From positions 171,125-235,124 of the forward strand of contig NZ_JAJNMU010000016.1 of the NCBI RefSeq assembly GCF_022458865.1: DNA of 64,000 nt, written 5' to 3'. The notes under the pieces were generated by a model. It was not told the DNA's origin, searched no databases, and saw only the letters and a list, made by a program, of their open reading frames with translations. The stretch comes from Paenibacillus periandrae. Lineage in GTDB: Bacteria; Bacillota; Bacilli; Paenibacillales; NBRC-103111. The stretch's first letter is position 1; every line of letters begins with the position of its first letter. Of this stretch, positions 28,089 to 36,986 are shown one piece after another. The translations under genes and the position numbers were made by a program.

Positions 28089-28700
28089 ATGAAGATCGCC
28101 TATATTCTGTTTGACAAGATGACAACGTTAGATTTTGTCGGTTTTTACGACGCGGTATCTTGGTTAAGCATTCTAAATGTCAAGGAAGGAGTAACGTGGG
28201 ATCTCTGTTCGAACAAAGAGGAAATTACTGACGATCGGGGTATGACGATTAAAATCAAGCATATTAGCCCAGATTTATCTGGGTATAATTTAATATTTAT
28301 TCCTGGCGGTATGCCCACTAGAGAACTGCGATATGATACAGAATTCGTTTCATGGATCCAAAGTGCACGCGATGTACAGTACAAAGTATCTGTCTGCACA
28401 GGTGCATTGCTTTTAGGGGCTGCAGGATTCTTAAATGGCAAAATGGCAACAACGAACCCTTCTGCTTACAAATTGTTGACTCCTTATTGCTCAGAGGTCG
28501 TTAAGGCGCGTATTGTAAGAGACGAGGATACTTTTACAGGTGGCGGTGTTTCAGCATCTATTGATTTAGGTTTATACTTTGTTGAATCATTAACGAATGC
28601 GGATATGGCGAAAAAGGTTCAAAAGATGATGGATTATCCGTACTATCAGGCAGGGAATTTATCTAATATTTTCATGCCTAACGAAGATGAGCAGAATTAG
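28089..28700 (+). CDS. DJ-1/PfpI superfamily protein
   Basis: 203 residues; AGGTG seven bases before the ATG. Class I glutamine amidotransferase-like fold: MKIAYILFDKMTTLDFVGFY at the N terminus, IFIPGGMPTREL in the middle, the nucleophile elbow SVCTGALLLGAAG with the likely catalytic Cys at about 103, and a GGVSASIDLGLYFVE C-terminal helix. This is the subgroup of isonitrile hydratase-like and AraC-amidase-type DJ-1 proteins. Controlled by the ZTP riboswitch immediately upstream, so expression should rise when folate one-carbon supply falls. That link points to a role in purine or folate metabolism, or in removing a related metabolite; the substrate is unknown. Confidence 0.85.
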   Translation: MKIAYILFDKMTTLDFVGFYDAVSWLSILNVKEGVTWDLCSNKEEITDDRGMTIKIKHISPDLSGYNLIFIPGGMPTRELRYDTEFVSWIQSARDVQYKVSVCTGALLLGAAGFLNGKMATTNPSAYKLLTPYCSEVVKARIVRDEDTFTGGGVSASIDLGLYFVESLTNADMAKKVQKMMDYPYYQAGNLSNIFMPNEDEQN

Positions 28701-28961
28701 GTAGAGATCTTTTAGTGAATTCACACCAAATAGTTGAAATTATGGATTAATCACACACAGATGGACATTACCAAGATGAAGGAGTTGCTGAACCACGGCA
28801 GCTCTTTTTGGATTGTCTATATTCATTATTTCATAAAATTCACCAGGTTCCTCTGCAGTATGCCAACATTCCTTCTAGCTCTTAAAGGTAATTCTTGATT
28901 TTACCAAATTATTAAAATAATTAACATATATTTATTAAGGTCAATTGATTATTTTTGCGAT
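28701..28961. other. intergenic region with terminator
   Basis: About 260 bases without a gene. It contains the terminator of the DJ-1 gene (28782-28809) and then AT-rich DNA up to the truncated M20 peptidase frame. Confidence 0.5.
28782..28809 (+). terminator. intrinsic terminator after the DJ-1/PfpI gene
   Basis: GAGTTGC, nine-base loop, GCAGCTC (one wobble) followed by five T. Confidence 0.65.
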
Positions 28962-29516
28962 ATGATGACGGCTCAATTCGCGATTGAAGCCAAGACGGCG
29001 GTAGCCACCCAGTGGAATCCGTTAGTTCCAGTGGTGCTCTCTTTCGGTATGATGCATGCGGGGGAAGTACAGAATGCAATCGCGGATGAAGGCGTAGTGA
29101 AAGGCACCTTCCGTACGTTTGGCGAAGATGCCGTACTGTGGTTGAAAAACATGCTTGAGCAGCGAGCTGAATCCGTTGCCAAATCGTTCGGCGGAACTTA
29201 CGCCTCCAGCTACCGGCTAGGGACGGCTCTGCTGAATGATGCGGGAGCTGTGCGAGCAGCGGCCAAAGCAGTCACAGAAAGCGGGGCGGAAGTTCAATGG
29301 CTGGAGACACCGAGTCTTGCGGGAGAGGATTTTGCCCTCTACGCGGAACAGATCCCATGCGCTTACGCCTTCCTCGGCATACGCAATGAAACGCTGGGAA
29401 TTGTTCATCCGCTCCATCATCCGTGCTTTGATGTTGACGAACATGCCCTCAAGATTGGCGCTGCCATGCATCTATCTTTTGTACTGGAGGGACTCAGCCA
29501 GGAGGACGAAGTCTAG
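28962..29516 (+). pseudogene. C-terminal half of an M20-family amidohydrolase
   Basis: 184 codons matching the second half of N-acyl-amino-acid amidohydrolases: the dimerisation domain (VVLSFGMMHAGEVQNAIADE, then VKGTFRTFGEDA) and the end of the catalytic domain (TPSLAGEDFALYAEQIPCAY, GIVHPLHHPCFDVDEHALKI) with the late metal-ligand His. The N-terminal half with the first metal ligands is missing. There is no ribosome binding site before the ATG, which is itself internal to the homology. Probably dead. Confidence 0.7.
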
Positions 29517-29556
29517 CCGGACAATTCAGCTCCTCAGCGTCCGCACCTCTCCTTAA

Positions 29557-29991
29557 TTACACCTTTCTTGGTATAAGACTTTTATCTTCAAATGCCGTTG
29601 AGAGAACCATTAAAGTCGTTGAAAATCCATAAGGGTTGCAAGTGTCAAGAAATTGTGCCAGCGATTCTGTTGTTTGGGTTAACACTTTCATAAGAAAGTT
29701 ATATTCTCCACTGATTCTGTAAAGATCGACAATTTCAGGGGATGCTTCGCAGAATTTGATGAAGTCCGGGCAGCAATTGGTTTTGAACATGACAAAAGCA
29801 GATGTATGCTTGCCAAGCTTCTGTGGGGACAATTGCGCACGATAGCCAGTAACGAATCCCTGATCCTCCAGTTTCCGGAGTCTTTCAGTTACAGCGGGCT
29901 GCGACATGGCAATCGTTTTGCTCATTTCAGAAATTGATATTCTGGCATTTTCATGCATCAACGATAAGATTTTGGAATCGATTTGGTCCAC
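29557..29991 (-). CDS. Lrp/AsnC-family transcriptional regulator
   Basis: 144 residues. N-terminal helix-turn-helix: MDQIDSKILSLMHENARISI, then MSKTIAMSQPAVTERLRKLE. The RAM ligand-binding domain (about 65-140) includes DLYRISGEYNFLMKVL. Divergent from the flavin oxidoreductase gene at 30139, with a 147-base shared AT-rich intergenic region that contains an ATAACT-N9-AGTTAT palindrome. It most likely controls that gene and itself; effector not predictable. Confidence 0.88.
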   Translation of the reverse strand: MDQIDSKILSLMHENARISISEMSKTIAMSQPAVTERLRKLEDQGFVTGYRAQLSPQKLGKHTSAFVMFKTNCCPDFIKFCEASPEIVDLYRISGEYNFLMKVLTQTTESLAQFLDTCNPYGFSTTLMVLSTAFEDKSLIPRKV

Positions 29992-30029
29992 TGTAAAATC
30001 ACCTCGATATATAAGGTTGTAACGTATAA

Positions 30030-30050
30030 ATAACTTAATATATTAGTTAT
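30030..30050. promoter_or_regulatory. candidate operator between lrp-type gene and flavin oxidoreductase
   Basis: ATAACT-N9-AGTTAT, a 21-base dyad in the divergent intergenic region; AT-rich sites of this kind suit Lrp/AsnC proteins. No binding evidence. Confidence 0.35.
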
Positions 30051-30138
30051 TATTCGTTATTAAGTTTAATATTACTATGTATTTTACTTGTTATCAATAC
30101 TAAAATTAAAGAATAACGTGTAAAGGAGATGAATAGAT

Positions 30139-31140
30139 ATGTCATGGACCTTGGATGACCCGATTGATCTGGGCAGCTTACGCCTGAGGAACCGATTAAT
30201 TATGGCGCCTTTGCAGCAATATAAAGGCACGCTTGAGGCGTTTCCCGTAGACCACCACATTGAACATTATGGCCGAAGGGCGAAGCATGTGGGGCTTGTT
30301 ATTTTGGAATCTACCGCGATTTCTCCCAATGGAAGACTGTGGAAAAATGATATTGGGATTTTTACAGATCAGCATGTGGAACCACTAAGAAAAATTGCCG
30401 ATGCCATCCATGCCCATCACACTCCTGCATTTATCCAATTATCACATGGCGGAAGGAAATCTTCGCCGGAAGTTACGAATTCATTAGTTGCGCCGAGCGC
30501 AATTGCGTTCGACGAGCATTACGGCCTGCCCGAGTCGTTGTCTGTGGCAGGTATTGAAAGCATCATAGACGAATACCGCCTCGCAGCGATAAGAACGGTC
30601 AAAGCGGAATTCGATGGCATTGAAATTCATGCGGCACATGGTTTTTTAATCCATCAATTTCTATCTCCTTTATCCAACGTGAGGTCGGATGATTATGGGG
30701 GCAGCTCGGAGAATAGGGCAAGATTTTTGAAAGAGGTTCTCCTGGCCATCAGGGGAGAAGTCGGTCGACACTATCCGGTTACCATACGGGTTTCTGCCAC
30801 GGACTATTGTACAGGTGGGTTAACCCCTGAGGAGTGGGTGCGGATACTAAAGCCCCTTGAGACTGAATTGGACGCGATTCATGTCTCAACAGGTGGACTT
30901 CTCCCTATACAACCTATTGACGTATACTCCGGTTATCAGCTGCCTCATGCTTCTGCGATCAAGCAACATGTCAATATACCGGTTATTGCAGTCGGAAAGA
31001 TATATACCCGCAGTCTCGCCAACCGTATCCTTGAGGATCAATTAGCCGATTGTATTGCCCTCGGGAGCCCGCTCTTGGAGGACCCGGATTATGCGGAAAG
31101 TCTATTGATGAATCAAGAGCAAGCTAGTAACCGTGGATGA
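30139..31140 (+). CDS. old yellow enzyme-type NAD(P)H:flavin oxidoreductase
   Basis: 333 residues, start behind AAAGGAG. FMN-binding TIM barrel: DLGSLRLRNRLIMAPLQQYK at the N terminus, FIQLSHGGRKSS, GIEIHAAHGFLIHQFLSPLS with the conserved NRARF block following a YGGS, and PVIAVGKIYT late. This is the NADH:flavin oxidoreductase/OYE family (YqiG-like) that reduces activated alkenes or related electrophiles. It lacks the extra iron-sulfur/FAD domains of dienoyl-CoA reductases. Divergent partner of the Lrp-type regulator at 29557. Confidence 0.9.
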   Translation: MSWTLDDPIDLGSLRLRNRLIMAPLQQYKGTLEAFPVDHHIEHYGRRAKHVGLVILESTAISPNGRLWKNDIGIFTDQHVEPLRKIADAIHAHHTPAFIQLSHGGRKSSPEVTNSLVAPSAIAFDEHYGLPESLSVAGIESIIDEYRLAAIRTVKAEFDGIEIHAAHGFLIHQFLSPLSNVRSDDYGGSSENRARFLKEVLLAIRGEVGRHYPVTIRVSATDYCTGGLTPEEWVRILKPLETELDAIHVSTGGLLPIQPIDVYSGYQLPHASAIKQHVNIPVIAVGKIYTRSLANRILEDQLADCIALGSPLLEDPDYAESLLMNQEQASNRG

Positions 31141-31371
31141 ATGACCAACACTAAGGCTATTGAATTGATCTGAGCAGCAGAAGGGTGTACCCAATTACCT
31201 TGACCTGACGGTCACCATAGAGAATGTCATCGTTCGCCCTATGAGCCTGGCGTTCAAGAATAAGGGTTTGCTTGGCACCGTGATTTTGGTAATATTCCAT
31301 TAGGCAGGAAAACGGACACTCCTCCTTCCTGCCAAGATGACCAATTAAACGGGACAAGGTGGACCGAACTT
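31141..31371. other. intergenic region
   Basis: 230 bases. A 66-codon minus-strand frame starting with TTG 31357 is present but has no ribosome binding site and no family I recognise. I see no terminator after the flavin oxidoreductase. Confidence 0.35.
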
Positions 31372-31731
31372 ATGAATCATGAACAATTAATTGAGCTAGG
31401 GCTCAGCTACTACGGCACAAGCCTACGGTATCCGTTCGACCCGCATATGCCGGTGCTGTTTGTACGGAATAAAATGTTTGCTTTGCTTGGCAAGCAGCAG
31501 GGCGTGGAGAGCATCAACCTGAAAACATCTCCAGACGAAGCTTGGCTGCAGCGCGAGAGCTATCCTGGGGTTGTCATACCCGGATACCATATGAACAAGA
31601 CTCACTGGAATACCGTTATTCTTAACGGTACGGTGCCCGAAGACGTCATTGCAACGATGCTCAGGGAATCCTACCAGCTCGTCGTCGCCAAGCTCCCGAA
31701 ATCGGAGCGACAAGGACTTATCGGATTGTAG
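31372..31731 (+). CDS. MmcQ/YjbR family protein
   Basis: 119 residues, ATG eight bases after AAGGTGG. Compact CyaY-like fold signature: MPVLFVRNKMFALLGKQQGV, ESINLKTSPDEAWL and the PGYHMNKTHWNTVIL motif that defines the family, ending in LRESYQLVVAKLPK. Members are often annotated as DNA-binding or as companions of methylation genes, but a firm function is lacking. Followed by a good terminator. Confidence 0.85.
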   Translation: MNHEQLIELGLSYYGTSLRYPFDPHMPVLFVRNKMFALLGKQQGVESINLKTSPDEAWLQRESYPGVVIPGYHMNKTHWNTVILNGTVPEDVIATMLRESYQLVVAKLPKSERQGLIGL

Positions 31732-31815
31732 GCGAGAGGCATGAACCGACGTAACCGATCCGAAAGAGCAAGATGCTCGGCGTTGGTAAAGGAATGTTAA
31801 GCTTTTTATGAGAAC

Positions 31816-31846
31816 AAACGCTCCTGATGCCGGGAGTGTTTTTTTT
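31816..31846 (+). terminator. intrinsic terminator after the YjbR-family gene
   Basis: AAACGCTCC, loop TGATGCC, GGGAGTGTTT (one wobble) and a run of eight T. Confidence 0.85.
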
Positions 31847-32002
31847 GTGCAAACAGCCATGAGGCGGATTTTTCTGATTGTCAATATCTGGAACGGGTGC
31901 TAGACTGAATGGGACAACAAGGATACATCGATAAGTAGAGATCGAGTGAGATAGTGTGGCAGGTAACCCAATTCAGACTTTTTTAATGAAAAGAGGGAAC
32001 TT

Positions 32003-33763
32003 ATGGAACGAACACGCAATCGGACGGAGGGACAAGTCAAGCGAAATAGCCCGGTCCGCCCCACGGAAACGAATCGGGAAATTCCGGCTACGATGTGGTC
32101 GCATGTGCTGCAAATGCAGAAGACGGTGGGAAATCGCGCGGTAGGCCAATGGCTAACCCGCTCCCCAAACCCTTCCTCAACGATTCAAATGATGAGGGAC
32201 AGAGATACGTTTCTCACTCAACGTACACCTCGTGAAGGGCAAAACGAACTGCTCGAGCAGATTGCCGAGCAACTGGAGCAATACCGGTTGCTCAGCAGTG
32301 AAAACGACGCTAATGGTCAATTGCGGCTGCATGCCCTGAAACAGTTGGATACACATATCCACAGTTGGATGAATACATTCGTTGAGAGGAAGATCAATGA
32401 AGTTCCGAATGGTACCTTGCTGATGTCGTTGCTGAGGGAAAGTGAGGACGAGCACCGCAAACTGGTTAAGGAGATCGCGCGGCAAGAAGCGCTTGTTCCG
32501 ATCGACACGGCTGGCCTAGGGGGCGAGGCCATCGAAACCGTCCATACGATTTGGAGGGAAATCGTAGCAGGAGCAGGTAACATCAAAATTTTGGAAAAAA
32601 CGGTCGGCTTTCGCGACCGGATGTTAGCCGCTATTGCTAAGCTGCTGCAGGGGCCGAATGGCCGCAAGCTGATTGCCGAGCTGAATGCAGCGCAGGACAG
32701 CGATAAGAAACAGGTCATTTTGTCTTCCAATTTTGCCACAGAGTTGACTGGCACCGGCATCACCGATACGACTTCAAACGAGGCGATCCCGCGGAGCGAT
32801 CTGGAATCGAAAGATAAACGCTACAATTTCAAACCCGCTAATGATGATGAGCTTGTGGGAGTAGATATGGCTGCAATTCCCGGGTACGGGGGAGAGGTGG
32901 GAGACGCCTCCGCACTCAATCGGTTTTTGCATGAGAATCGCGGACAGCCCTATTTCAAATTCAATGGCAAAGTATATAAGACAGGCCAATCAACAGGGAG
33001 CCTGGTACGCATTAACGACGAAGGGATGAAAAAAATGGTCGGCCAAGGGAACCAGGAAATTGCCACGCCGGAATTTGTCACGGTCGGCCATGAATTGGGG
33101 CACGCGTCCCGTTTCATGAAAGGGATGGTGCCTGATTCCTTTATCGGCGTTGACCAGCTCGGGGTGGGAGGCAAGGCCGACATGAAACTGTGGCATAACT
33201 CCGAGGAATATCTGAACATTAATTCGGTGGAAAATGAGGTTCGCGACGATCATGGCATCGGCAAAAGAAAATATCATGTCGGTTCGGTCGACGATGTGAA
33301 TAAGCAGGTATTGCACGAGCGGTATGACCTGCGCCGTACGGCTTTGTTCAACCGGTTCGAATGGGCCGCAAGGCAGTTGTTCAATCATAAAGAGGCGAAC
33401 AAAGTGCTCAGAGCCGAATTCGTGGAGCCGCAAGCCGATTTTGGCGACCCCGATGCCATAGCATTGCTGATGCGACGGCTCAATGAGCTCGAACCGATAT
33501 TGGCCGCTTTGGAACCGTTGAAGGGCAAAACGCCGGACGATCTGTACGCTAAAGCGAATAAAGCCGTCAAATCGCGGTTGAACGATGATGAGCCATTTCA
33601 GGAGTATAAATTTTTATTCGAGCAGGCGATCGAAAAGGCGCCACTCGACGGACTTGCCGCGGAGCTGGGCCGATTGTATGAATTAGCGAAAGGGCGGAGC
33701 ATGAGCATGGAGTTCAAGGTAGCCTCATTGCTGGAGGATGTCGATTTCGACTTTACTTTTTAA
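32003..33763 (+). CDS. zinc metallopeptidase of effector type (M91-like) with VGNRAVG leader motif
   Basis: 586 residues, start behind GAGGG. No signal peptide. The N terminus is basic and disordered, then LQMQKTVGNRAVGQWLTR (about 36-53). This VGNRAV block stands near the N terminus of many DUF4157/eCIS-associated and toxin-like proteins. A helical region follows (about 80-250). The catalytic module has FVTVGHELGHASRFMKG with HELGH at 363-367, and about 45 residues later SVENEVRDDHG, as in NleD-like M91 peptidases where a downstream Glu is the third ligand. Residues 430-586 are helical. No immunity gene or secretion apparatus is recognisable beside it. Inferred to be an exported toxin or effector peptidase. 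Confidence 0.65.
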   Translation: MERTRNRTEGQVKRNSPVRPTETNREIPATMWSHVLQMQKTVGNRAVGQWLTRSPNPSSTIQMMRDRDTFLTQRTPREGQNELLEQIAEQLEQYRLLSSENDANGQLRLHALKQLDTHIHSWMNTFVERKINEVPNGTLLMSLLRESEDEHRKLVKEIARQEALVPIDTAGLGGEAIETVHTIWREIVAGAGNIKILEKTVGFRDRMLAAIAKLLQGPNGRKLIAELNAAQDSDKKQVILSSNFATELTGTGITDTTSNEAIPRSDLESKDKRYNFKPANDDELVGVDMAAIPGYGGEVGDASALNRFLHENRGQPYFKFNGKVYKTGQSTGSLVRINDEGMKKMVGQGNQEIATPEFVTVGHELGHASRFMKGMVPDSFIGVDQLGVGGKADMKLWHNSEEYLNINSVENEVRDDHGIGKRKYHVGSVDDVNKQVLHERYDLRRTALFNRFEWAARQLFNHKEANKVLRAEFVEPQADFGDPDAIALLMRRLNELEPILAALEPLKGKTPDDLYAKANKAVKSRLNDDEPFQEYKFLFEQAIEKAPLDGLAAELGRLYELAKGRSMSMEFKVASLLEDVDFDFTF

Positions 33764-33810
33764 AAAGACAATAATCTCTGAATTTTGTAATTTTACATAA
33801 ATAAAATCAT

Positions 33811-34149
33811 ATTGGTGTCAGTACACTTGAACTTGTTAGTTCTATAACTTCTTCATTAGAACAAATGGGCTATGAGGGTTTCGGTGAAGCCGGTGTAAAG
33901 GGAAGACTGTATTTCCGAAAACGTAAGGAACATGCATACAATCTTGCCGTCGTTGTATGGAATGGTGAACAATGGATTAACAACATTCTGATTTGGGATT
34001 ACCTAAGAGAGAATCCAGACTTCGCTAAACAATATTCAGATCGGAAACTGAGTTCACTTCATAAAGGAATTACAACTCTTCTTGCCTATTCTGATGAAAA
34101 AGCTGATTACGTATACAGCTTGCTGGAACGAGCAAGGCTGGAAAAATAA
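33811..34149 (+). pseudogene. GrpB-family (UPF0157) protein, N-terminally truncated
   Basis: 113 codons reading IGVSTLELVSSITSSLEQMG, then YEGFGEAGVKGRLYFRKRKE and WINNILIWDYLRENPDFAKQ, the last two thirds of a GrpB nucleotidyltransferase-like protein. A stop lies three codons before the homology begins, and the N-terminal part that carries the conserved Gly-Ser is gone. The tail of the preceding peptidase gene ends 48 bases upstream, so the break probably came with the arrival of that gene. Confidence 0.65.
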
Positions 34150-34386
34150 CAGCATTTTTCACTTCTTCAAATTTGGCCATTTGGATAACCTCAAATCTCG
34201 CCTGAACGGTATAAACCCCAGATAAAAGCGCGATATGGGCTCATTTGTGTATAATGTAAGCAAACTGACTTGCTGGATAAACTAATCAAAGAACATATCA
34301 ATGAACTTAGAAAATTGTGCAAATTAGCATCAGATATGGATTTTATAAAATCCATGTTCGACGATCTATACGAAGGGGGAGTATCA

Positions 34387-35385
34387 ATGCTCCATATAGT
34401 AAACGGAGATTTTGTTGGTGATAAGTTAAGAAAGGGGAATATTGGCGGAGATATCTTGGTCTGGAGAGAAGTGTACCCCGTAGGTCCGGTATTCGTTGAA
34501 ATGGGCGAACCCATTCAGAGGTCGACAAGAGTGGAGTATTTGGAAAACACCATGGGCATTCCGGCAGATGATTATGTGACAAATTGTAAGTCGCAAGAAC
34601 AGATTCTACAAAGCTTCCACACATACGATGAGGTTGTATTATGGTTCGAGCATGATTTGTTTGACCAGCTCATGCTAAGCTTTTTGCTGCATTGGTTTTC
34701 AAAGCGGACACTAGGACATACAAAACTGAATTTACTGTGTATCGGCGACTACCCAGGCATTGATTTGTTTCGTGGATTGGGACAGCTTACAACCAAGCAG
34801 TTGGAAACATTGTCAGGTACGTGGCAGAGGATCGGGCAGAAGGAGCTTGAGACGGGTAGAAGAATTTGGGAGGCATACGCCTCTCCGGATATAGAACGGC
34901 ATGTTGAGCTTTTGCATGAAGACACATCGGAGTTGCCCTACGCTCACGCTGCACTTGAGCTGCACTTATCTCGACTGCCTTCAGCAATGAATGGGTTGGG
35001 AATTGTGGAACAGACCATCTTGGAGCTTATTCGGCATGGGGTGGATACCCCGCGCGAGCTTTTTAAAGAAATCGGGAACCGCTTAAGTGTGCTAGGGATG
35101 GGTGATTTGGAATTTTGGTATCGTTTAAGGAGGATGTCGGAACAACCGAATGCACTATTAGAGGTACGGGGCTCACATACTTTTCCTGATTACCGAAAGA
35201 AAACTACTCCCTCCTTTGAAAATTGCGATATTTCATTAACAAAGGTAGGGATGGAAGTAGCCGCGGGAGTAAAGGACTGGGTGAAGGTGAAGGGAATGAA
35301 TGAGTGGTATGGCGGTCTGCGGCTGCAGGGTGATTTAACATGGCGCTGGGACTCTGAGAGAAAGCAGTTGGTTCGCATGGAATAA
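34387..35385 (+). CDS. DUF1835/DUF3658 domain protein
   Basis: 332 residues from ATG 34387, directly behind GGGGGAG; an in-frame TTG at 34270 adds 39 residues that do not match the family. The N terminus MLHIVNGDFVGDKLRKGNIG and ILVWREVYPVGPVF is the DUF1835 signature. DUF3658-like helical sequence follows (about 230-320). Family function is not established. A conserved HD-containing segment (LWFEHDLFDQLMLSFLLHW) could bind a ligand. Stands alone. Confidence 0.8.
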   Translation: MLHIVNGDFVGDKLRKGNIGGDILVWREVYPVGPVFVEMGEPIQRSTRVEYLENTMGIPADDYVTNCKSQEQILQSFHTYDEVVLWFEHDLFDQLMLSFLLHWFSKRTLGHTKLNLLCIGDYPGIDLFRGLGQLTTKQLETLSGTWQRIGQKELETGRRIWEAYASPDIERHVELLHEDTSELPYAHAALELHLSRLPSAMNGLGIVEQTILELIRHGVDTPRELFKEIGNRLSVLGMGDLEFWYRLRRMSEQPNALLEVRGSHTFPDYRKKTTPSFENCDISLTKVGMEVAAGVKDWVKVKGMNEWYGGLRLQGDLTWRWDSERKQLVRME

Positions 35386-35426
35386 AGGAATAGCTTGCCG
35401 TTACAGACAGTGCGGTGAACCAATTG

Positions 35427-35700
35427 TTAGATATCAAGTTTACGTTTACCAATCCACTTTACCATTTCAGGATCGCGATGTGAAAAGAACAGGCTCTGAT
35501 TCGTATCTAATGTAGTAATCGATTCCATATCCTCTTGGTTTAATTCAAAATAGCTCCTCTCTTGTTACTCCACTCCGTTTGATCGCTCTGCCAACCGCTT
35601 CTTCATTTTGATAAGAGGCAGCTGTATCAATCAGCCGATAGCCTGCCATCATAGCGTCATAAACGCTTTGTTCACATTCATTTTGATCTTAAAATTATTT
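35427..35700 (-). pseudogene. aldo/keto reductase gene with large internal deletion
   Basis: From 35700 leftwards the minus strand reads NECEQSVYDAMMAGYRLIDT, then AASYQNEEAVGRAIKRSGV and TREELF, the N-terminal barrel start of an aldo/keto reductase including the Asp and Tyr of the active site. It then jumps in another frame to FELNQEDMESITTLDTNQSL and the C-terminal HRDPEMVKWIGKRKLDI with stop at 35427. About 190 residues of the barrel are missing. A single deletion explains it. Confidence 0.7.
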
Positions 35701-36001
35701 ATTAACCGAAGGTAAATTTTTCAAGTGTTACTCATTGCGATGTATGATCCCCCGCTTCACACCCTTATTATGCACCAGATGACAAAATGACCGTTATCCC
35801 ATTCTTGCCAAATGATTGCCTAATCCTCTCACATTCCTTTCCAGATAGTTAGAAAAGAATTCAGTAGGCTAGCAGGAAACGTTAGTTATTGAGAAGTTTC
35901 GTTACTATCTTAAAAAGATCATGCCTCTGGACGGCTTCTTTATGCTTTATAATTAATCCTATACTTGATAACTGAAAGGCAACAGAAGGGGTGTAGGAAA
36001 A
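35701..36001. other. upstream region of the sugar uptake operon
   Basis: About 300 bases without a gene. A TATAAT at 35948-35953 is a possible -10 box about 50 bases before the leader ORF; I see no good -35 element, which would suit an activator-dependent promoter controlled by the AraC-type regulator of this operon. Confidence 0.35.
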
Positions 36002-36067
36002 ATGGCTTTACCGGACAATGGATATTTCGAAAACCTGCAAAAGACCAAATTAAGCGAGGTGAATTAG
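36002..36067 (+). CDS. 21-residue leader peptide before the permease gene
   Basis: ATG 36002 with GTAGG and AAGGGGTG upstream encodes MALPDNGYFENLQKTKLSEV plus Asn and stops at 36067, three bases before the permease ATG. The ribosome binding site of the permease (GAGGTG) lies inside its last codons, so translation of the leader would expose or block that site. No known family. It could equally be a chance frame. Confidence 0.4.
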   Translation: MALPDNGYFENLQKTKLSEVN

Positions 36068-36070
36068 CAC

Positions 36071-36985
36071 ATGACAAAACTTGCAGCAGCAAACAAACAA
36101 AAGCAATGGCAGTCTTATTTACAAGGGTATTTGTTTATTTCACCATGGTTGCTGGGATTTTTTTTACTTACGTTTTGGCCCATGCTGCAATCCCTCTACT
36201 TTTCGTTTACCGATTATTCCTTGCTGGAAGCGGAGAAATGGATTGGTACGGACAACTACTACAAAATCCTGTTGGATGACTCGTCGTTTATCAACTCGAT
36301 TAAAGCTACATTTATTTTCGTTCTACTGGCCGTACCGATTAAGCTGGCAGGAGCTCTACTCATTGCTGTTGTTCTCAATATGAAGCTCAAAGGCATGTTC
36401 ATTTATCGTACAGTCATTTATTTTCCTTCCTTGATCGGGTCAAGCGTCGCGGTTGCGATTCTGTGGAGCAACTTATTTGGTCGTGATGGCCTGATCAACC
36501 AGCTGCTGCTGACAGTTGGAATTGAAGGCATGAACTGGATCGGGATTCCCCAAACGGCGCTGTTGACACTGATTATTCTGGCGGTTTGGCAGTTCGGTTC
36601 CTCGATGGTTATTTTCCTGGCCGGCTTAAAGCAAATTCCTCATGAGCTTTATGAAGCGGCTGCTGTGGATGGCGCAGGCAAGGTTAGAAGCTTCTTCGCC
36701 GTCACACTGCCGATGCTGTCCCCGATTATTTTGTTTAATCTGGTCCTCCAGACGATTGGAGCTTTTCAAATGTTTACTCAGGCTTTTATTATTACACGTG
36801 GTGGACCATTGGAATCTACATATATGTACGCACTTTATTTATTCGAAAAGGCGTTTACCCGCTACCAAATGGGTTATGCTTCTGCATTAGCCTGGATTTT
36901 GTTGTTAATTATTGGCGTAGTGACGGCTTTGATCTTCTTTTCATCCAAGCGCTGGGTTCATTACGAAACTGAAGGAGGGAAATAG
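36071..36985 (+). CDS. ABC sugar transporter permease, MalF/UgpA type
   Basis: 304 residues, six predicted spans (first at about 15-38: FISPWLLGFFLLTFWPMLQS). The cytoplasmic EAA loop is visible as YEAAAVDGAGKVRSFFAVTL, the docking site for the ATPase. This is the carbohydrate uptake-1 (CUT1) family. Pairs with the next gene, whose ATG begins two bases after this stop region. Together with the lipoprotein at 41396 it would import an oligosaccharide, probably derived from pectin given the GH105 gene in the same operon. No ATPase gene is present in the cluster. Confidence 0.92.
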   Translation: MTKLAAANKQKQWQSYLQGYLFISPWLLGFFLLTFWPMLQSLYFSFTDYSLLEAEKWIGTDNYYKILLDDSSFINSIKATFIFVLLAVPIKLAGALLIAVVLNMKLKGMFIYRTVIYFPSLIGSSVAVAILWSNLFGRDGLINQLLLTVGIEGMNWIGIPQTALLTLIILAVWQFGSSMVIFLAGLKQIPHELYEAAAVDGAGKVRSFFAVTLPMLSPIILFNLVLQTIGAFQMFTQAFIITRGGPLESTYMYALYLFEKAFTRYQMGYASALAWILLLIIGVVTALIFFSSKRWVHYETEGGK

Positions 36986-36986
36986 A

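Noticed and set aside
31157..31357. 66-codon minus-strand frame (GDRQVKVIGYTLLLLRSI near its end)
   Set aside because: It has a TTG start without a ribosome binding site, and I cannot place the sequence in a family; possibly a scrap of a lost gene.
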